A stretch of 64,000 nucleotides of DNA from Methylobacterium sp. DB0501 (GCF_011043735.1 NZ_JAAKGV010000001.1:558001-622000); one strand, 5' to 3'; counted from the first letter of the stretch, positions 55,067 to 64,000 are shown. Made by a program: numbers and translations. The notes: a model not told the origin generated them from the sequence alone.

Positions 55067-56175
55067 GCCGCCTCGGGGCGGGCCAGCAGGCGATCGATGG
55101 GAAAGAGCGGGAGGTCCGGCTCGCGGCCGAGGAGGCGCTCGGCGAGGAGCCGCGCGATGTAGGGGCCGCTCGTGTAGCCGGAATGGACCGAGCCGCAGAC
55201 GAAGGCGCCCTCGATCCCCGGAACTGGCCCGGCGACCGGCAGGGCGTCGGCGGTCTCGGCCTCGAGCCCGGCCCAGGCCCGGGCCATCCGGGCGGCGCGC
55301 AGGGCGGGAATCGCGTGGCAGGCGAGGCGCACGTTGCCGACGACGCGGTCGGGCAGGAGCTCGACGCCGCCGCGCTCGCGGTCGCCCACCCCCTGCCAGC
55401 CGCCCCCGATGACGACGGTGCCGTGGGGATACTGCTTGAGCGAGAGCAGGCCGTTGGCGATGCCCACCACCGTGCGCATGATCGGGGCCACCCGCTCGCT
55501 GACCACGAGCTGGTTGACCAGCGTCTTGATCGGCAGGTGCACGCCGAGCCAGGCCAGCATCGGCTCGATCCAGACCCCGCCGGCCAGGAGGATCCGCCGC
55601 GCCCGCACCGTGCCGGAGGCGGTCTCCAGCTCGAATCCCGCTCCCGTCGGCGTGACGCCGCCGACCGGCGTGTTCTCCCGCAACGCCACCCCCGCCTCGA
55701 TCAGCGCGCGGCGATACGCGAGGCCCGTGAGGTAGGCGTTGGCGTAGCCGTCGACCCGGCAATGGCCGGCGCTGCGTACGGCCTCCGACAGGCCGGGCTC
55801 GATCCGGCGGGCCTGCGCCCCCGACACGAGGGTGATCGGCGCGCCGGCCTCGCGCCGCTTGCCCGCCCGGTAGGCGAGCAGTTCCTCCTCCGCCGGGGTG
55901 AAGGCGAGGGACAGGCCGTCGCAGACCACGACGCCGACGTCATGGCCGAGCCAGTCGCGCGCCGAGGCCCACATCGCGTGGGCGCGCAGCGCGTAGGGCA
56001 TCAGCGCCGTCCGGGTCATCTGCATCGTCAACGTGCCGGCATTGACGCCGGACGCCTCGCGACACAGCGCCCCGCGCTCGAAGAGCGCGACATCCATCCC
56101 GCCGCGGGCGGCGAAGAGCGCCGCCGTGGCGCCGTGGACGCCGCCGCCGACCACTGCCAGATCGTGCACGGTCAT
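55063..56175 (-). CDS. FAD-dependent oxidoreductase, DAO family (beta subunit of amine/D-hydroxyproline dehydrogenase type)
   Basis: This 370-residue protein starts at the ATG at 56175, overlapping the partner upstream by 4 bp. The FAD fold V-V-G-G-G-V-H-G-A-T-A-A is at the N terminus, G-V-N-A-G-T-L-T substitutes for the usual S-x-R-S-x-G flavin region, and the C-terminal V-C-G-S-V-H-S-G-Y-T-S-G-P binds the flavin pyrophosphate. Size and neighbours match the catalytic subunit of HcnC, octopine/nopaline oxidase B and the D-hydroxyproline dehydrogenase beta subunit. It would oxidise the C-N bond of an imino or amino acid, passing electrons through the partner subunits to quinone. Confidence 0.9.
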   Translation of the reverse strand: MTVHDLAVVGGGVHGATAALFAARGGMDVALFERGALCREASGVNAGTLTMQMTRTALMPYALRAHAMWASARDWLGHDVGVVVCDGLSLAFTPAEEELLAYRAGKRREAGAPITLVSGAQARRIEPGLSEAVRSAGHCRVDGYANAYLTGLAYRRALIEAGVALRENTPVGGVTPTGAGFELETASGTVRARRILLAGGVWIEPMLAWLGVHLPIKTLVNQLVVSERVAPIMRTVVGIANGLLSLKQYPHGTVVIGGGWQGVGDRERGGVELLPDRVVGNVRLACHAIPALRAARMARAWAGLEAETADALPVAGPVPGIEGAFVCGSVHSGYTSGPYIARLLAERLLGREPDLPLFPIDRLLARPEAA

Positions 56176-57605
56176 AGGGGGGCGGGCTCCGGGATCGGGA
56201 TGTCGGCGTAGTCGAAGTCGCCCATCAGCTCGTCGAAGCCGATCGGGCGCAGGGGCGGGCGGGCCGTGAAGGCGCCGACCGCCTCGCGCGTGCCGACGCG
56301 CGCCGCCAGCAGTTCGGCGGCGACGTCGCCGCAGAGGCGCCCCTGGCACGGGCCCATGCCGCAGCGGGTGAACTGCTTCATCTGGTTGACGTCGCGCGCG
56401 CCGGCCGCGCAGGCCGCGTCGATCTCGGCGCGGGTGACGTCCTCGCAGCGGCAGACGACCGTCTCGGGGGCGATGGCTTGCACCTGCGCCGGCCGCAGCC
56501 GCATCATCCCGGCCATCCGGTCGGAGAACGGACGCTCGCGCGCCATCGCCCGGCGAAGCCGCTCCGCCTCGCGGGCGAAGGCGTCGGGCGCGAGGCGTCC
56601 GGCATCGGCGGCGGCGGCAAGCCCGGCGAGTTCTCCGCCGAGCGCGGCCATCGCGGCGCCGCGCAGGCCTGCGCCGTCGCCGACGGCGTAGAGGCCGGAG
56701 ATCCCCGTGCGCCCCGCCTCGTCGGTGACCGGAACCAGGCCGCCGCGCAGAGGGTCGAACCGGTGCGGCGCCCGCAGGAGGCGCGTCACGTCCGAGCCCG
56801 GAACGAGCCCGTGGCCGACGCAGAGCGCATCGACCGCGAAGGTGCGCTCGGGCCCGGGCGCCGGCGCGCCGTGCGCGTCGACGGGGCCGATCACCGCGCG
56901 CGCGATCTCCGTCGCGCCCTCGGCCCGGCGCAGGGCTTGGCGGAAGAAGATCGGGATGCCGGCCGCCTTCAGGGAGGTCATCCAGCATGCGCCCTGGCCG
57001 AGCAGGCCGGGCCGGGTGAGAAGGTCCGGCAGCGCCCGCAGCCAGTCGCTGCGGGCGGCGAGGTCGGCCACGCCCACCACCTCGACGCCGGCTCCCGCCA
57101 GGCCCGCCGCGACGGCGAAGAGGAGGGGCCCGCAGCCGGCGACGAGGACGCGGCGGCCCGGGGCGATGCCGTGCGACTTCAGCAGGATCGTCGCGCCCGC
57201 CAGCCCCACCACGCCCGGCAGCGTCCATCCGGGGAAGGGCACGACGCGCTCGTGCGCGCCGCCGGCCGCCACGAGGCGCCCGGCCGAGACGCGCTCCCAG
57301 CGCCCGCTCTCCGCGTCGATCATGTCGAGGTCGAGCGAGGCTCCGACCGACCAAACGGTGCGGCCGTAGAGGAGGGTGATGCCGCTGGCGGCCAAATCCG
57401 CCCGCAGGGCATCGCCGGGTTCCGCCGTTGCGGCGCGCGCGGCGGGCCGGACCGGCTTGCGCCAGACCTGCCCGCCGGCATCCGGGTTCTCGTCGATCAG
57501 GGCGACGCTGAGGCCGGCCCGGCTCGCCGCGAGGGCCGCCGCGCCGCCCGCCGGGCCCGCGCCGAGGACGGCGAGATCGACCGCGTGCCGAATCGGCCCG
57601 CTCAC
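56172..57605 (-). CDS. NAD(P)/FAD-dependent oxidoreductase with BFD-type [2Fe-2S] domain (alpha subunit)
   Basis: This 477-residue protein starts at a GTG overlapping the ferredoxin-like gene. Two dinucleotide folds are visible: L-G-A-G-P-A-G-G-A-A-A-L-A-A-S at the start and V-L-V-A-G-C-G-P-L-L-F-A-V-A near residue 165, then Y-A-V-G-D-G-A-G-L for the flavin. The C-terminal domain (about 385-440) has C-R-C-E-D-V...C-x(8)-Q-M-K...R-C-G-M-G-P-C-Q-G-R-L-C, the BFD-like cluster with spare cysteines. This is HcnB/SoxA/OoxA architecture. With the small [2Fe-2S] protein and DAO subunit it forms a heterotrimer for amino acid, opine or D-hydroxyproline oxidation. Confidence 0.92.
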   Translation of the reverse strand: MSGPIRHAVDLAVLGAGPAGGAAALAASRAGLSVALIDENPDAGGQVWRKPVRPAARAATAEPGDALRADLAASGITLLYGRTVWSVGASLDLDMIDAESGRWERVSAGRLVAAGGAHERVVPFPGWTLPGVVGLAGATILLKSHGIAPGRRVLVAGCGPLLFAVAAGLAGAGVEVVGVADLAARSDWLRALPDLLTRPGLLGQGACWMTSLKAAGIPIFFRQALRRAEGATEIARAVIGPVDAHGAPAPGPERTFAVDALCVGHGLVPGSDVTRLLRAPHRFDPLRGGLVPVTDEAGRTGISGLYAVGDGAGLRGAAMAALGGELAGLAAAADAGRLAPDAFAREAERLRRAMARERPFSDRMAGMMRLRPAQVQAIAPETVVCRCEDVTRAEIDAACAAGARDVNQMKQFTRCGMGPCQGRLCGDVAAELLAARVGTREAVGAFTARPPLRPIGFDELMGDFDYADIPIPEPAPL

Positions 57606-57886
57606 GACCGGGCCGCTCCCGGTCGGGGCGCCGCCGCCGGGCCCGCCCCTTGCAGGGTGACGACCATGCCGTCGCGGACCATCGTGACGCAGGCGCGGCG
57701 GATGCGCCCGTCCACCGTGACCGCGCATTCCTGGCAGATGCCCATCATGCAGAAGGCCCCGCGCGGTGCGCCGCGCCGCGGGCTCACGCGCAGGGCCCGG
57801 CGGCCGCGCGCCAGCAGCGCGGCGGAGAGGATCTCTCCCGGCTCGACCCGCCATTCCACGCCATCGACCGTGATCCGCATCGTCAT
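57602..57886 (-). CDS. Small [2Fe-2S] protein (gamma subunit, HcnA/OoxA-type)
   Basis: This 94-residue ferredoxin-like protein starts at the ATG at 57886; an ATG at 57880 is an alternative. It begins with the V-D-G-V-E-W-R-V-E-P-G-E-I-L beta-grasp strand and has C-M-M-G-I-C-Q-E-C followed about 13 residues later by R-R-A-C, giving the plant-type cluster pattern with the first cysteine of the loop replaced (F-C-M-M-G-I-C reads from G-A-F-C). Small subunits of this shape are fused or separate in HcnABC and related oxidases. It is the first gene of the leftward unit and overlaps the alpha subunit gene by 4 bp. Confidence 0.88.
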   Translation of the reverse strand: MTMRITVDGVEWRVEPGEILSAALLARGRRALRVSPRRGAPRGAFCMMGICQECAVTVDGRIRRACVTMVRDGMVVTLQGAGPAAAPRPGAARS

Positions 57887-57951
57887 CCGACCCCGCGCTG
57901 CCTGCGAAGGAGGCACCGGCGACCTACAAACTGCGCTTTACAGCACCCGCG

Positions 57952-57963
57952 AATGTATACATT
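57952..57963. promoter_or_regulatory. Palindrome, candidate GntR operator
   Basis: AATGTATACATT is a perfect 12-bp palindrome in the 159-bp divergent region between the dehydrogenase genes (start 57886) and the transporter genes (start 58046). TGTATACA is a usual core for FCD-type GntR repressors. A related TGTATGCA occurs just upstream of the GntR gene at 61743-61750. Confidence 0.55.
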
Positions 57964-58045
57964 TTGCAGACCGAAAGCGCAACCGTCATCGACCGGTCGG
58001 TCCCTCCACCACCCCCGGACGGCCCTCGCGATCAGGAGACAGCCC

Positions 58046-58870
58046 ATGCTCGGATTCGGGACGATCAGGACCACCCTCGCCGCCGGCCTCGCGGCTCTCG
58101 CTCTCGCCGCGACCCCCCTGGCGCCGGCCGCCGCGCGGACGCTCGACGAGGTCATCGCGTCCGGGACGTTGCGCGTCGGCGTCAACCCGACGCTGCCGCC
58201 CTTGGCCAAGTTCGACGAGACCAACACGATCGTCGGGTTCGACGTCGATTTCGCCACCGAGATCGCCAAGACGCTCGGCGTGAAGCTCGAAGTGGTCCAG
58301 GTCGGCTCGCCCGACCGCATCCCCTTCGTGACCTCGGGCAAGATCGACGTCGTGATGGGGGCGATGACCCGGACGCCCGAGCGCGCCAAGGTCATCGAGT
58401 TCACGGTCCCGGTCCACACCGAGGTGCTCGGCGTCCTCACCACCGAGGACCAGCCCTACCAGGACTGGAAGAGCTTGAACGTACCCGGCGTCACCTTCGT
58501 CGAGGTCCGCGGTTCCACGCCGGTCAAGTTCATCGCCGACAACCTGCCCCAGGCCAAGGTGACGCTGCTCGACAACTATCCCGATGCCGTCCGCGCTCTG
58601 TCGCAGAAGCGCGGCACCGCGATGATCGACGTCATCGATTTCATGGGCGAGCACATGCGCAACTACCCGAACACCAAGTGGAAGATCCTGCCGACCCCGA
58701 TCGACACCTATTACTGCAGCATGGGCGTCGCCCGGAACGCGACCGGCCTCAAGGACTGGCTGAACGTGGCGATCTTCGACATGCACCGGCGCGGCCGGAC
58801 CGCGGACTTGTGGAAGAAGTGGTTCGGCATGGACATGATCGCGCCGGTCCAGGCTTCCCCGTACTTCTGA
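58046..58870 (+). CDS. Periplasmic binding protein of polar amino acid ABC transporter
   Basis: This 274-residue protein starts at the ATG at 58046 with AGGAG upstream. The signal peptide is residues 1-31 (ends A-A-A-R-T). The mature part begins I-A-S-G-T-L-R-V-G-V-N, then I-V-G-F-D-V-D-F-A-T-E-I-A-K, D-V-V-M-G-A-M-T-R-T-P-E-R, all SBP_bac_3 signatures (HisJ/GlnH type). The arginine in T-R-T-P-E-R and the aspartate that pairs with the ligand amino group are in the expected place. The ligand is an amino or imino acid, plausibly hydroxyproline or an opine, judged from the divergent dehydrogenase genes. Confidence 0.93.
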   Translation: MLGFGTIRTTLAAGLAALALAATPLAPAAARTLDEVIASGTLRVGVNPTLPPLAKFDETNTIVGFDVDFATEIAKTLGVKLEVVQVGSPDRIPFVTSGKIDVVMGAMTRTPERAKVIEFTVPVHTEVLGVLTTEDQPYQDWKSLNVPGVTFVEVRGSTPVKFIADNLPQAKVTLLDNYPDAVRALSQKRGTAMIDVIDFMGEHMRNYPNTKWKILPTPIDTYYCSMGVARNATGLKDWLNVAIFDMHRRGRTADLWKKWFGMDMIAPVQASPYF

Positions 58871-58927
58871 TCCCGGGTTTTCGCTGCGGGCGCCTCCGCG
58901 ATCCGGGCGGCCCGAGAAAGACGACCG

Positions 58928-59602
58928 ATGGGTTACACCTTCCAGTTCGGGCAGGTCTGGCCGTTCCTGCCCCGGTTCTTCGACGCCGCCTTGGTCTCGC
59001 TTCAGCTCGCGCTCCTCGCCTTCTGCGGCGGCCTCCTGCTCGGCACGGCCGGGGCGGCGATCCGCACCTATGGCGGGGCTTTCGCGAGCGGGACGGTGAA
59101 GCTCTACGTCACGGCCTTCACCAACACCCCGCAGCTGGTGCAGATCTACTTCCTGTACTTCGCGCTGCCGGATGCCGGTCTCGTCCTGTCCTCGTTCACG
59201 GCCGTGCTGATCGGCATGACGCTGAACGCCGGCGCCTATCTCACCGAGATCCAGCGCGCCGGCTTCGAGAGCGCGCGGCGCTCCGAGCTTGAGGCCGCCG
59301 CGGTCCTCGGCTTCTCGCGCCTCCAGCAGATCCGCTACGTCGTCCTGCCCCACGCGATGCGGGTGCTGCTGCCGCCCCTGTCGTCGCACTTCATCATCAT
59401 GACGCTGGGCACCTCGATGGCCGCGGTGTTCGGCGTCGAGGAGCTGACGGGCGAGGCCCTGACCCTGTCCTCGCAGACGTTCCGCTCGGTGGAGGTGTTC
59501 CTGATCGTCGCCGGCTTCTACGTCGCGCTGACGCTCGTCGCCTCGCTGGCGATCGGGCTGTTCGCGAGGCTCGCCTTCCGGGTCCGGGTGAGGCCGCTGT
59601 AG
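58928..59602 (+). CDS. Polar amino acid ABC transporter permease 1
   Basis: This 224-residue HisM/GlnP-type permease has about five membrane helices. Key blocks: Y-V-T-A-F-T-N-T-P-Q-L-V-Q-I-Y-F-L-Y-F, A-Y-L-T-E-I-Q-R-A-G-F-E-S (coupling E-A-A region), and V-L-P-H-A-M-R-V-L-L-P-P-L. It starts 57 bp after the binding-protein gene. The next permease gene begins directly after its stop (TAG ATG). Confidence 0.94.
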   Translation: MGYTFQFGQVWPFLPRFFDAALVSLQLALLAFCGGLLLGTAGAAIRTYGGAFASGTVKLYVTAFTNTPQLVQIYFLYFALPDAGLVLSSFTAVLIGMTLNAGAYLTEIQRAGFESARRSELEAAAVLGFSRLQQIRYVVLPHAMRVLLPPLSSHFIIMTLGTSMAAVFGVEELTGEALTLSSQTFRSVEVFLIVAGFYVALTLVASLAIGLFARLAFRVRVRPL

Positions 59603-60298
59603 ATGATCGAGACGATCCTCGCCGAGTGGCCGCGTTTCGCCACCGTCTACAATGCCGCGTTCCTGGCCCGGGCCGCCGCGACGACCCTCGCGCTCTCGGC
59701 GGTCGGCGTCGTCCTCGGCAGCCTGATCGGGGTGGCGGTCGCCGTCGCCGGTCGCACGCGGGCGGCCTGGCTCATGCCGCTGCGGCTCGGCGCCCGGCTC
59801 TACACCGAGCTGTTCCGCCGGGTGCCGTTCCTGGTCACCCTGATGCTGACCTTCTACCTGGTCCAGGCCTCGGGCGCCGACCTGCCCCTCGCGGTGGTGG
59901 CCGGGATCACCGTGACGCTGATCGCCGGCGCCTATCTCGCCGAGATCGTGCGCGCCGGGCTCGCCGCCGTCCATGCCAACCAGTGGGAGGCTGCCGCGAC
60001 GATGAACTTCACGCTCCTCCAGACGATCCGTTTCGTCGTTCTACCCCAGGCCTGGCCGCTGATCCTGCCCCCTGCCTTCGGCTTCTTCGTGATGTTCATC
60101 AAGGATACGGCGCTCGCCTCGCAGATCGGCGTGATCGAGCTGACCTACGCAGCGCGGGTCCTGAACAACAAGGGGTTCTCGGCGACCCTCAGCTTCGGCT
60201 GCGCCCTTCTGCTCTACTTCGCCTTGTCGTACCCGCTCGCCCGTCTCGGGGCCAGACTGGAGACCCGCCTTGCCGGACCTCGTCATCCGCGGCCTTGA
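59603..60298 (+). CDS. Polar amino acid ABC transporter permease 2
   Basis: This 231-residue HisQ/GlnP-type permease has L-Y-T-E-L-F-R-R-V-P-F-L-V-T, A-Y-L-A-E-I-V-R-A-G-L-A-A-V-H and V-L-P-Q-A-W-P-L-I-L-P-P, the usual family blocks, with five predicted helices. It begins immediately after the first permease, and its 3' end overlaps the ATPase gene by 29 bp. It pairs with the preceding permease as a heterodimer. Confidence 0.94.
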   Translation: MIETILAEWPRFATVYNAAFLARAAATTLALSAVGVVLGSLIGVAVAVAGRTRAAWLMPLRLGARLYTELFRRVPFLVTLMLTFYLVQASGADLPLAVVAGITVTLIAGAYLAEIVRAGLAAVHANQWEAAATMNFTLLQTIRFVVLPQAWPLILPPAFGFFVMFIKDTALASQIGVIELTYAARVLNNKGFSATLSFGCALLLYFALSYPLARLGARLETRLAGPRHPRP

Positions 60299-61007
60299 TG
60301 CCCATTACGGCGCGACCCAGGTCCTGTCCGGCCTCGACCTGCAGGTGGAGCGCGGCGCGACGATCGGGCTGATCGGGCCTTCCGGCTCGGGCAAGAGCAC
60401 GATCCTGCGCACGATCCTCGGCCTCCTGCCCCCGACCCGGGGCGAGATCCTCCTCGACGGTCGCCGGATCGACTACGGCAGGGCGGCGGACGTGCGTGGC
60501 TTGCGCGAGCGCGTCGCCGTGGTGTTCCAGCAATACAACCTGTTCCAGAACATGACCGTGATGCAGAACGTCTGCATCACCCCGGTCAAGATCCGCGGCC
60601 GACCCCGGCGCGAGGTCGAGGACGAGGCGCGCCGGCTCCTGGCCAAGGTCGGACTCGCCGACAAGCTCTCGGCCTATCCCGACCAGCTCTCGGGCGGGCA
60701 GCAGCAGCGCGTCGCCATCGCGCGCGCCCTGGCGCTGCGGCCGGAGATCCTGCTCCTCGACGAGGTGACGGCCGCGCTCGATCCCGAGCTGGTCTCGGAG
60801 GTGCTCGACACGATCCGGCTGCTCGCCCGCGAGGGCATGACCATGATGATCGTGTCCCACGAGATGGGGTTCATCCGCGAGGTGTCCTCCCGCGTCGTGT
60901 TCATGGCCGACGGTCGCAAGGTCGAGGAGGGCGCGCCCGCGCTCATCTTCGACGCCCCCCAGGAGGCGCGCACGCAGAGCTTCGTCTCGAAGATCCTGCG
61001 CCACTGA
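60270..61007 (+). CDS. Polar amino acid ABC transporter ATPase
   Basis: This 245-residue HisP/GlnQ-type ATPase starts at TTG at 60270, inside the end of the permease gene; no ATG fits better. Walker A is I-G-P-S-G-S-G-K-S-T, then F-Q-Q-Y-N-L-F-Q (Q-loop of this family), L-S-G-G-Q-Q-Q-R-V-A-I-A-R, L-L-L-D-E-V-T-A-A-L-D and V-S-H-E-M-G-F. It completes the importer operon 58046-61007 and is convergent with the GntR gene, 18 bp away. Confidence 0.94.
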   Translation: MPDLVIRGLDAHYGATQVLSGLDLQVERGATIGLIGPSGSGKSTILRTILGLLPPTRGEILLDGRRIDYGRAADVRGLRERVAVVFQQYNLFQNMTVMQNVCITPVKIRGRPRREVEDEARRLLAKVGLADKLSAYPDQLSGGQQQRVAIARALALRPEILLLDEVTAALDPELVSEVLDTIRLLAREGMTMMIVSHEMGFIREVSSRVVFMADGRKVEEGAPALIFDAPQEARTQSFVSKILRH

Positions 61008-61025
61008 GGATCGGTTCGCCGGTCC

Positions 61026-61721
61026 TCAGCGCACGGTGGCGAGGGCGAAGCGCTGCAGGCTGCGGATATGGGCCTGCACGGCCTTGCGCGCGGCTTTCCC
61101 GTCATGGCTCTCCAGGGCGTCGAGGATCTGGGCATGCTCGCGCAGGTCCGGGGCGACGCGGTCCTGGAGACGGGCAATCTCGAACAGGCGAGTGGTCACG
61201 CGCAGGCGCCGGATCATCTGCGCCAGCACGTCGTTGCCGCTGTTGCGGGCGAAGAGTTCGTGCAGGGCGTCGTCCGACTGCCAATGCGCGTCGGTATGGA
61301 GCATGGTCGAGCCCGCCTGGAGCCCGGCGATCTCCCGGCGCACGGCAGCGATCTCGGCCTCCGGGATGTGGCCGCAGGCCGCCTCGGCGGCCTCGGGCTC
61401 GAGGATCTCGCGGACCTTGAGGCTCTGGAGATACTCCCCGAGATCCACGTGCCGCACGACGAACGAGCGTCCGCCGCCCTTCACGACGAGCCCTTCGCCC
61501 TCGAGCCGTTGCAGGCCCTCGCGCAGCGGCGTGCGGGAGACGCCGAGCTGGGCCGCCAGCTTCGCCTCGACGATGCTGTGGCCGCCGCGCAGCTGGCGCC
61601 GGCGGATCATCGCGGTGACGGAGGTGTAGACGAGGTTGACGAGGTTGGAAGGCGCCGCCGCCTCGCCCGCATCGGTGACGCCGGGTTCGATGCCCAAGAC
61701 CGCTTCGCCCGCCTGATCCAT
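61026..61721 (-). CDS. GntR-family regulator with FCD domain
   Basis: This 231-residue protein starts at the ATG at 61721. The GntR winged helix is at residues about 30-90: V-E-A-K-L-A-A-Q-L-G-V-S-R-T-P-L-R-E-G-L-Q-R-L-E then a basic wing. The FCD all-helical effector domain (about 100-225) has D-D-A-L-H-E-L-F-A and E-H-A-Q-I-L-D-A-L-E with histidines and an aspartate likely to bind a metal and a carboxylate ligand. Regulators of this class control amino acid, hydroxyproline and sugar-acid catabolism. It lies convergent to the transporter operon, and shared operator-like sequences suggest it controls that region and itself. Confidence 0.92.
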   Translation of the reverse strand: MDQAGEAVLGIEPGVTDAGEAAAPSNLVNLVYTSVTAMIRRRQLRGGHSIVEAKLAAQLGVSRTPLREGLQRLEGEGLVVKGGGRSFVVRHVDLGEYLQSLKVREILEPEAAEAACGHIPEAEIAAVRREIAGLQAGSTMLHTDAHWQSDDALHELFARNSGNDVLAQMIRRLRVTTRLFEIARLQDRVAPDLREHAQILDALESHDGKAARKAVQAHIRSLQRFALATVR

Positions 61722-61740
61722 CCGGTGATCGCCGGTCCGG

Positions 61741-61769
61741 ATTGTATGCAGATTGAACGCATTTGCAAT
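61741..61769. promoter_or_regulatory. Candidate GntR autoregulatory site
   Basis: ATTGTATGCA at 61741 and TTTGCAAT at 61762-61769 form loose inverted arms about 20 bp upstream of the GntR start codon. TGTATGCA differs by one base from TGTATACA in the divergent promoter at 57952-57963. Confidence 0.4.
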
Positions 61770-62079
61770 GGTGTGGGACGTGAGGTGATCCCCCGGTCGC
61801 CGCGCGGTGGGCCGGCGACGCGCCGGAGGCCGGGAGCACGGTGTCGGCGTTCTCCGCCGTCGGGTTCGGGACCCTCCTGACGCGGACCGGGACGTGGAAG
61901 CCGAGCGCCGGCAGCGCGTCCGGGTCGTCGCTGCCACGGCAGGCCGCGGCGCCGGCCGGGAGTTTCGTGGGAGACGCCGGAACGCCGTCTCGCGAGGCGG
62001 ATGCCGTCTCGTCGTAGGCGTTGCCGTCGAAACGGAAAACCCCGAGCGCCATCCGGCGGCGGCGCGATCGGATGGTGCT
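61770..62079. other. Intergenic region without a supported gene
   Basis: This interval lies between the GntR promoter and the ABC ATPase stop at 62080. A reverse-strand frame from 62052 runs through it but shows no recognisable domain and runs out of frame into the GntR gene. It is reported as non-coding with low certainty. Confidence 0.35.
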
Positions 62080-62872
62080 CTAAATCCGCGGCAGCCGCGG
62101 CACGCTGTCCAGAAGGGTACGCGTATAGGCTTGCGACGGGTTCGCGAAGACGGCCGCGACCGGGCCCTCCTCGACCACGCGCCCCTGGCTCATCACCAGC
62201 ACCCGGTCGCAGAGGGTGCGCACCACGGCGAGGTTGTGGGAGATGAACAGGTAGGTGAGCGAGAGCTCGCGGCGCAACTCGCCGAGGACATCCAGGATCT
62301 GGGCCTGGACCGAGACGTCGAGCGCCGAGGTCGGCTCGTCGAGGACGAGGAAGCGGGGCTCCAGCGCGAGCGCGCGGGCGATGCAGACCCGCTGCTTCTG
62401 CCCGCCCGAGAGTTCGTGCGGGTAGCGGTGCCTGAAGGCGCGCGGCAGGCTGACGAGGTCGAGCAGCCGGTCGACCCGCGCGTGGAGCGCCGCGCCCCGG
62501 GCGATGGTCTGCACGCGCAGCGGCTCGGCGATCGCCTCGCCGATGGTGCGCCGCCCGTTGAGGGCGGAATGCGGGTTCTGGAACACGATCTGCATGTCGC
62601 CGCGCAGGCGCCGCATCGCCTCGTCGCCGAGCGCCGTGATGTCCTGGCCCGCGAACATGATCCTGCCGGCGCTCGGCTCGATCAGGCGCAGGACCATGCG
62701 GGCGATCGTCGACTTGCCGGAGCCCGATTCGCCGACGATCCCCAGGACCTCGCCGGTCCCGATGGAGAACCCGACGCCGTCGACGGCCCGCACCTCGCGC
62801 CCGCCGCTCGCGTGGAAGACCTTGACGAGGCCGATGGCGTGCAGGAGCGGCGATGGATGGAGCGGCGTCACG

Positions 62873-62889
<17 letters not shown>
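62080..62889 (-). CDS. Dipeptide-type ABC transporter ATPase (DppF/OppF-like)
   Basis: This 269-residue ATPase starts at the ATG at 62889 and overlaps the upstream ATPase by 17 bp. [11 protein letters not shown] is Walker A, followed by F-Q-N-P-H-S-A-L, E-L-S-G-G-Q-K-Q-R-V-C-I-A and L-V-L-D-E-P-T-S-A-L-D, with I-S-H-N-L-A-V-V. The F-Q-N-P-x-x-A-L-N form and short C-terminal extension are as in OppF. It is the last gene seen in an operon that continues past the window edge (permease at 63890-64000). It is distinct from the fused ATPase at 43936. Confidence 0.94.
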
Positions 62890-63859
<970 letters not shown>

Positions 63860-63889
63860 CGCCAGAAGCACCTCATCGTCCTGCCCACC

Positions 63890-64000
63890 TCATCGGCCGG
63901 AACTCCTGGGATCGAGGATGTCGCGCAGGCCGTCGCCGAGCAGGTTGAATCCGAGCACGGTCAGGAAGATGGCGAGACCCGGAAACGCCGAGTACCACCA
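63890..64000 (-). CDS. Dipeptide-type ABC transporter permease (DppC-like), C-terminal fragment
   Basis: The reverse strand reads [20 protein letters not shown], then [11 protein letters not shown] and a TGA stop at 63890-63892, which is the conserved end of DppC/OppC permeases. The rest lies beyond the window. It starts the same operon as the two ATPases that follow. Confidence 0.9.
   Translation of the reverse strand, partial: WWYSAFPGLAIFLTVLGFNLLGDGLRDILDPRSSGR

Noticed and set aside
61722..62052. A minus-strand ORF starting at 62052 with some coding-like residues
   Set aside because: It continues out of frame through the GntR gene and has no family signature or ribosome site that I can identify.

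Overview
The window looks like chromosomal DNA of a Methylobacterium-type alphaproteobacterium (Rhizobiales). The reasons are very high G+C with strong third-position GC bias, gene content typical of soil or plant-associated methylobacteria, many ABC uptake systems, and several short dispersed palindromes of the rhizobial RIME/REP kind. No phage, plasmid backbone, rRNA operon, CRISPR array or intact insertion sequence was seen.

Layout. 1-5.6 kb: a LysR fragment, a YceI / cytochrome b561 / YceI operon, an unnamed two-winged-helix protein, a bestrophin-like channel and a methionine aminopeptidase. 5.9-21.6 kb: a catabolic island with two leftward operons and one rightward gene. The first operon encodes an SDR, a MarR protein fused in frame to an enoyl-CoA hydratase, an acyl-CoA dehydrogenase, a benzoate-type CoA ligase, RidA and a formamidase-like hydrolase. 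The second encodes a Liv-type ABC importer, a cupin and an FAD monooxygenase. The rightward gene encodes a two-domain flavoprotein (aromatic-CoA monooxygenase plus Old Yellow Enzyme). The set fits aerobic CoA-dependent breakdown of 2-aminobenzoate or a close relative. Three copies of one imperfect 22-bp palindrome lie in front of the three transcription units and probably form the MarR regulon. 21.7-30 kb: a chemoreceptor, argC, leuA, two identical tRNA-Lys(CTT) genes and a PLP lyase. argC and leuA are each preceded by a short ORF rich in codons for the cognate amino acid (five consecutive Arg; seven Leu in nine). 30-39 kb: an RMF-like protein, an MFS permease, an SDR, a hybrid histidine kinase with two receiver domains, a histidine phosphatase and a YgiQ radical SAM protein.

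39.2-40.6 kb is a visibly lower-GC island. It holds an 18-bp perfect hairpin, a Cys-rich 92-residue ORF, a 40-residue ORF and two further long hairpins. 40.8-50.4 kb is a leftward operon (dipeptide-type ABC importer, amidase, M81 metallopeptidase) with a LysR gene upstream. 51-54 kb has a full-length paralogue of the 2.8-kb two-winged-helix gene, an AraC regulator and a frameshifted MBG-repeat adhesin remnant. 54-62 kb is a second catabolic locus: a DapA-family lyase, three subunits of a flavin/[2Fe-2S] amine dehydrogenase, a divergent polar-amino-acid ABC importer and a GntR/FCD regulator. It resembles D-hydroxyproline or opine catabolism. The window ends inside another dipeptide-type ABC operon.

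The main things to follow up are the MarR-hydratase fusion with its operator set, the two leader-peptide attenuators (the arginine one for argC is the less expected), the paralogous two-winged-helix family, and the low-GC hairpin island.
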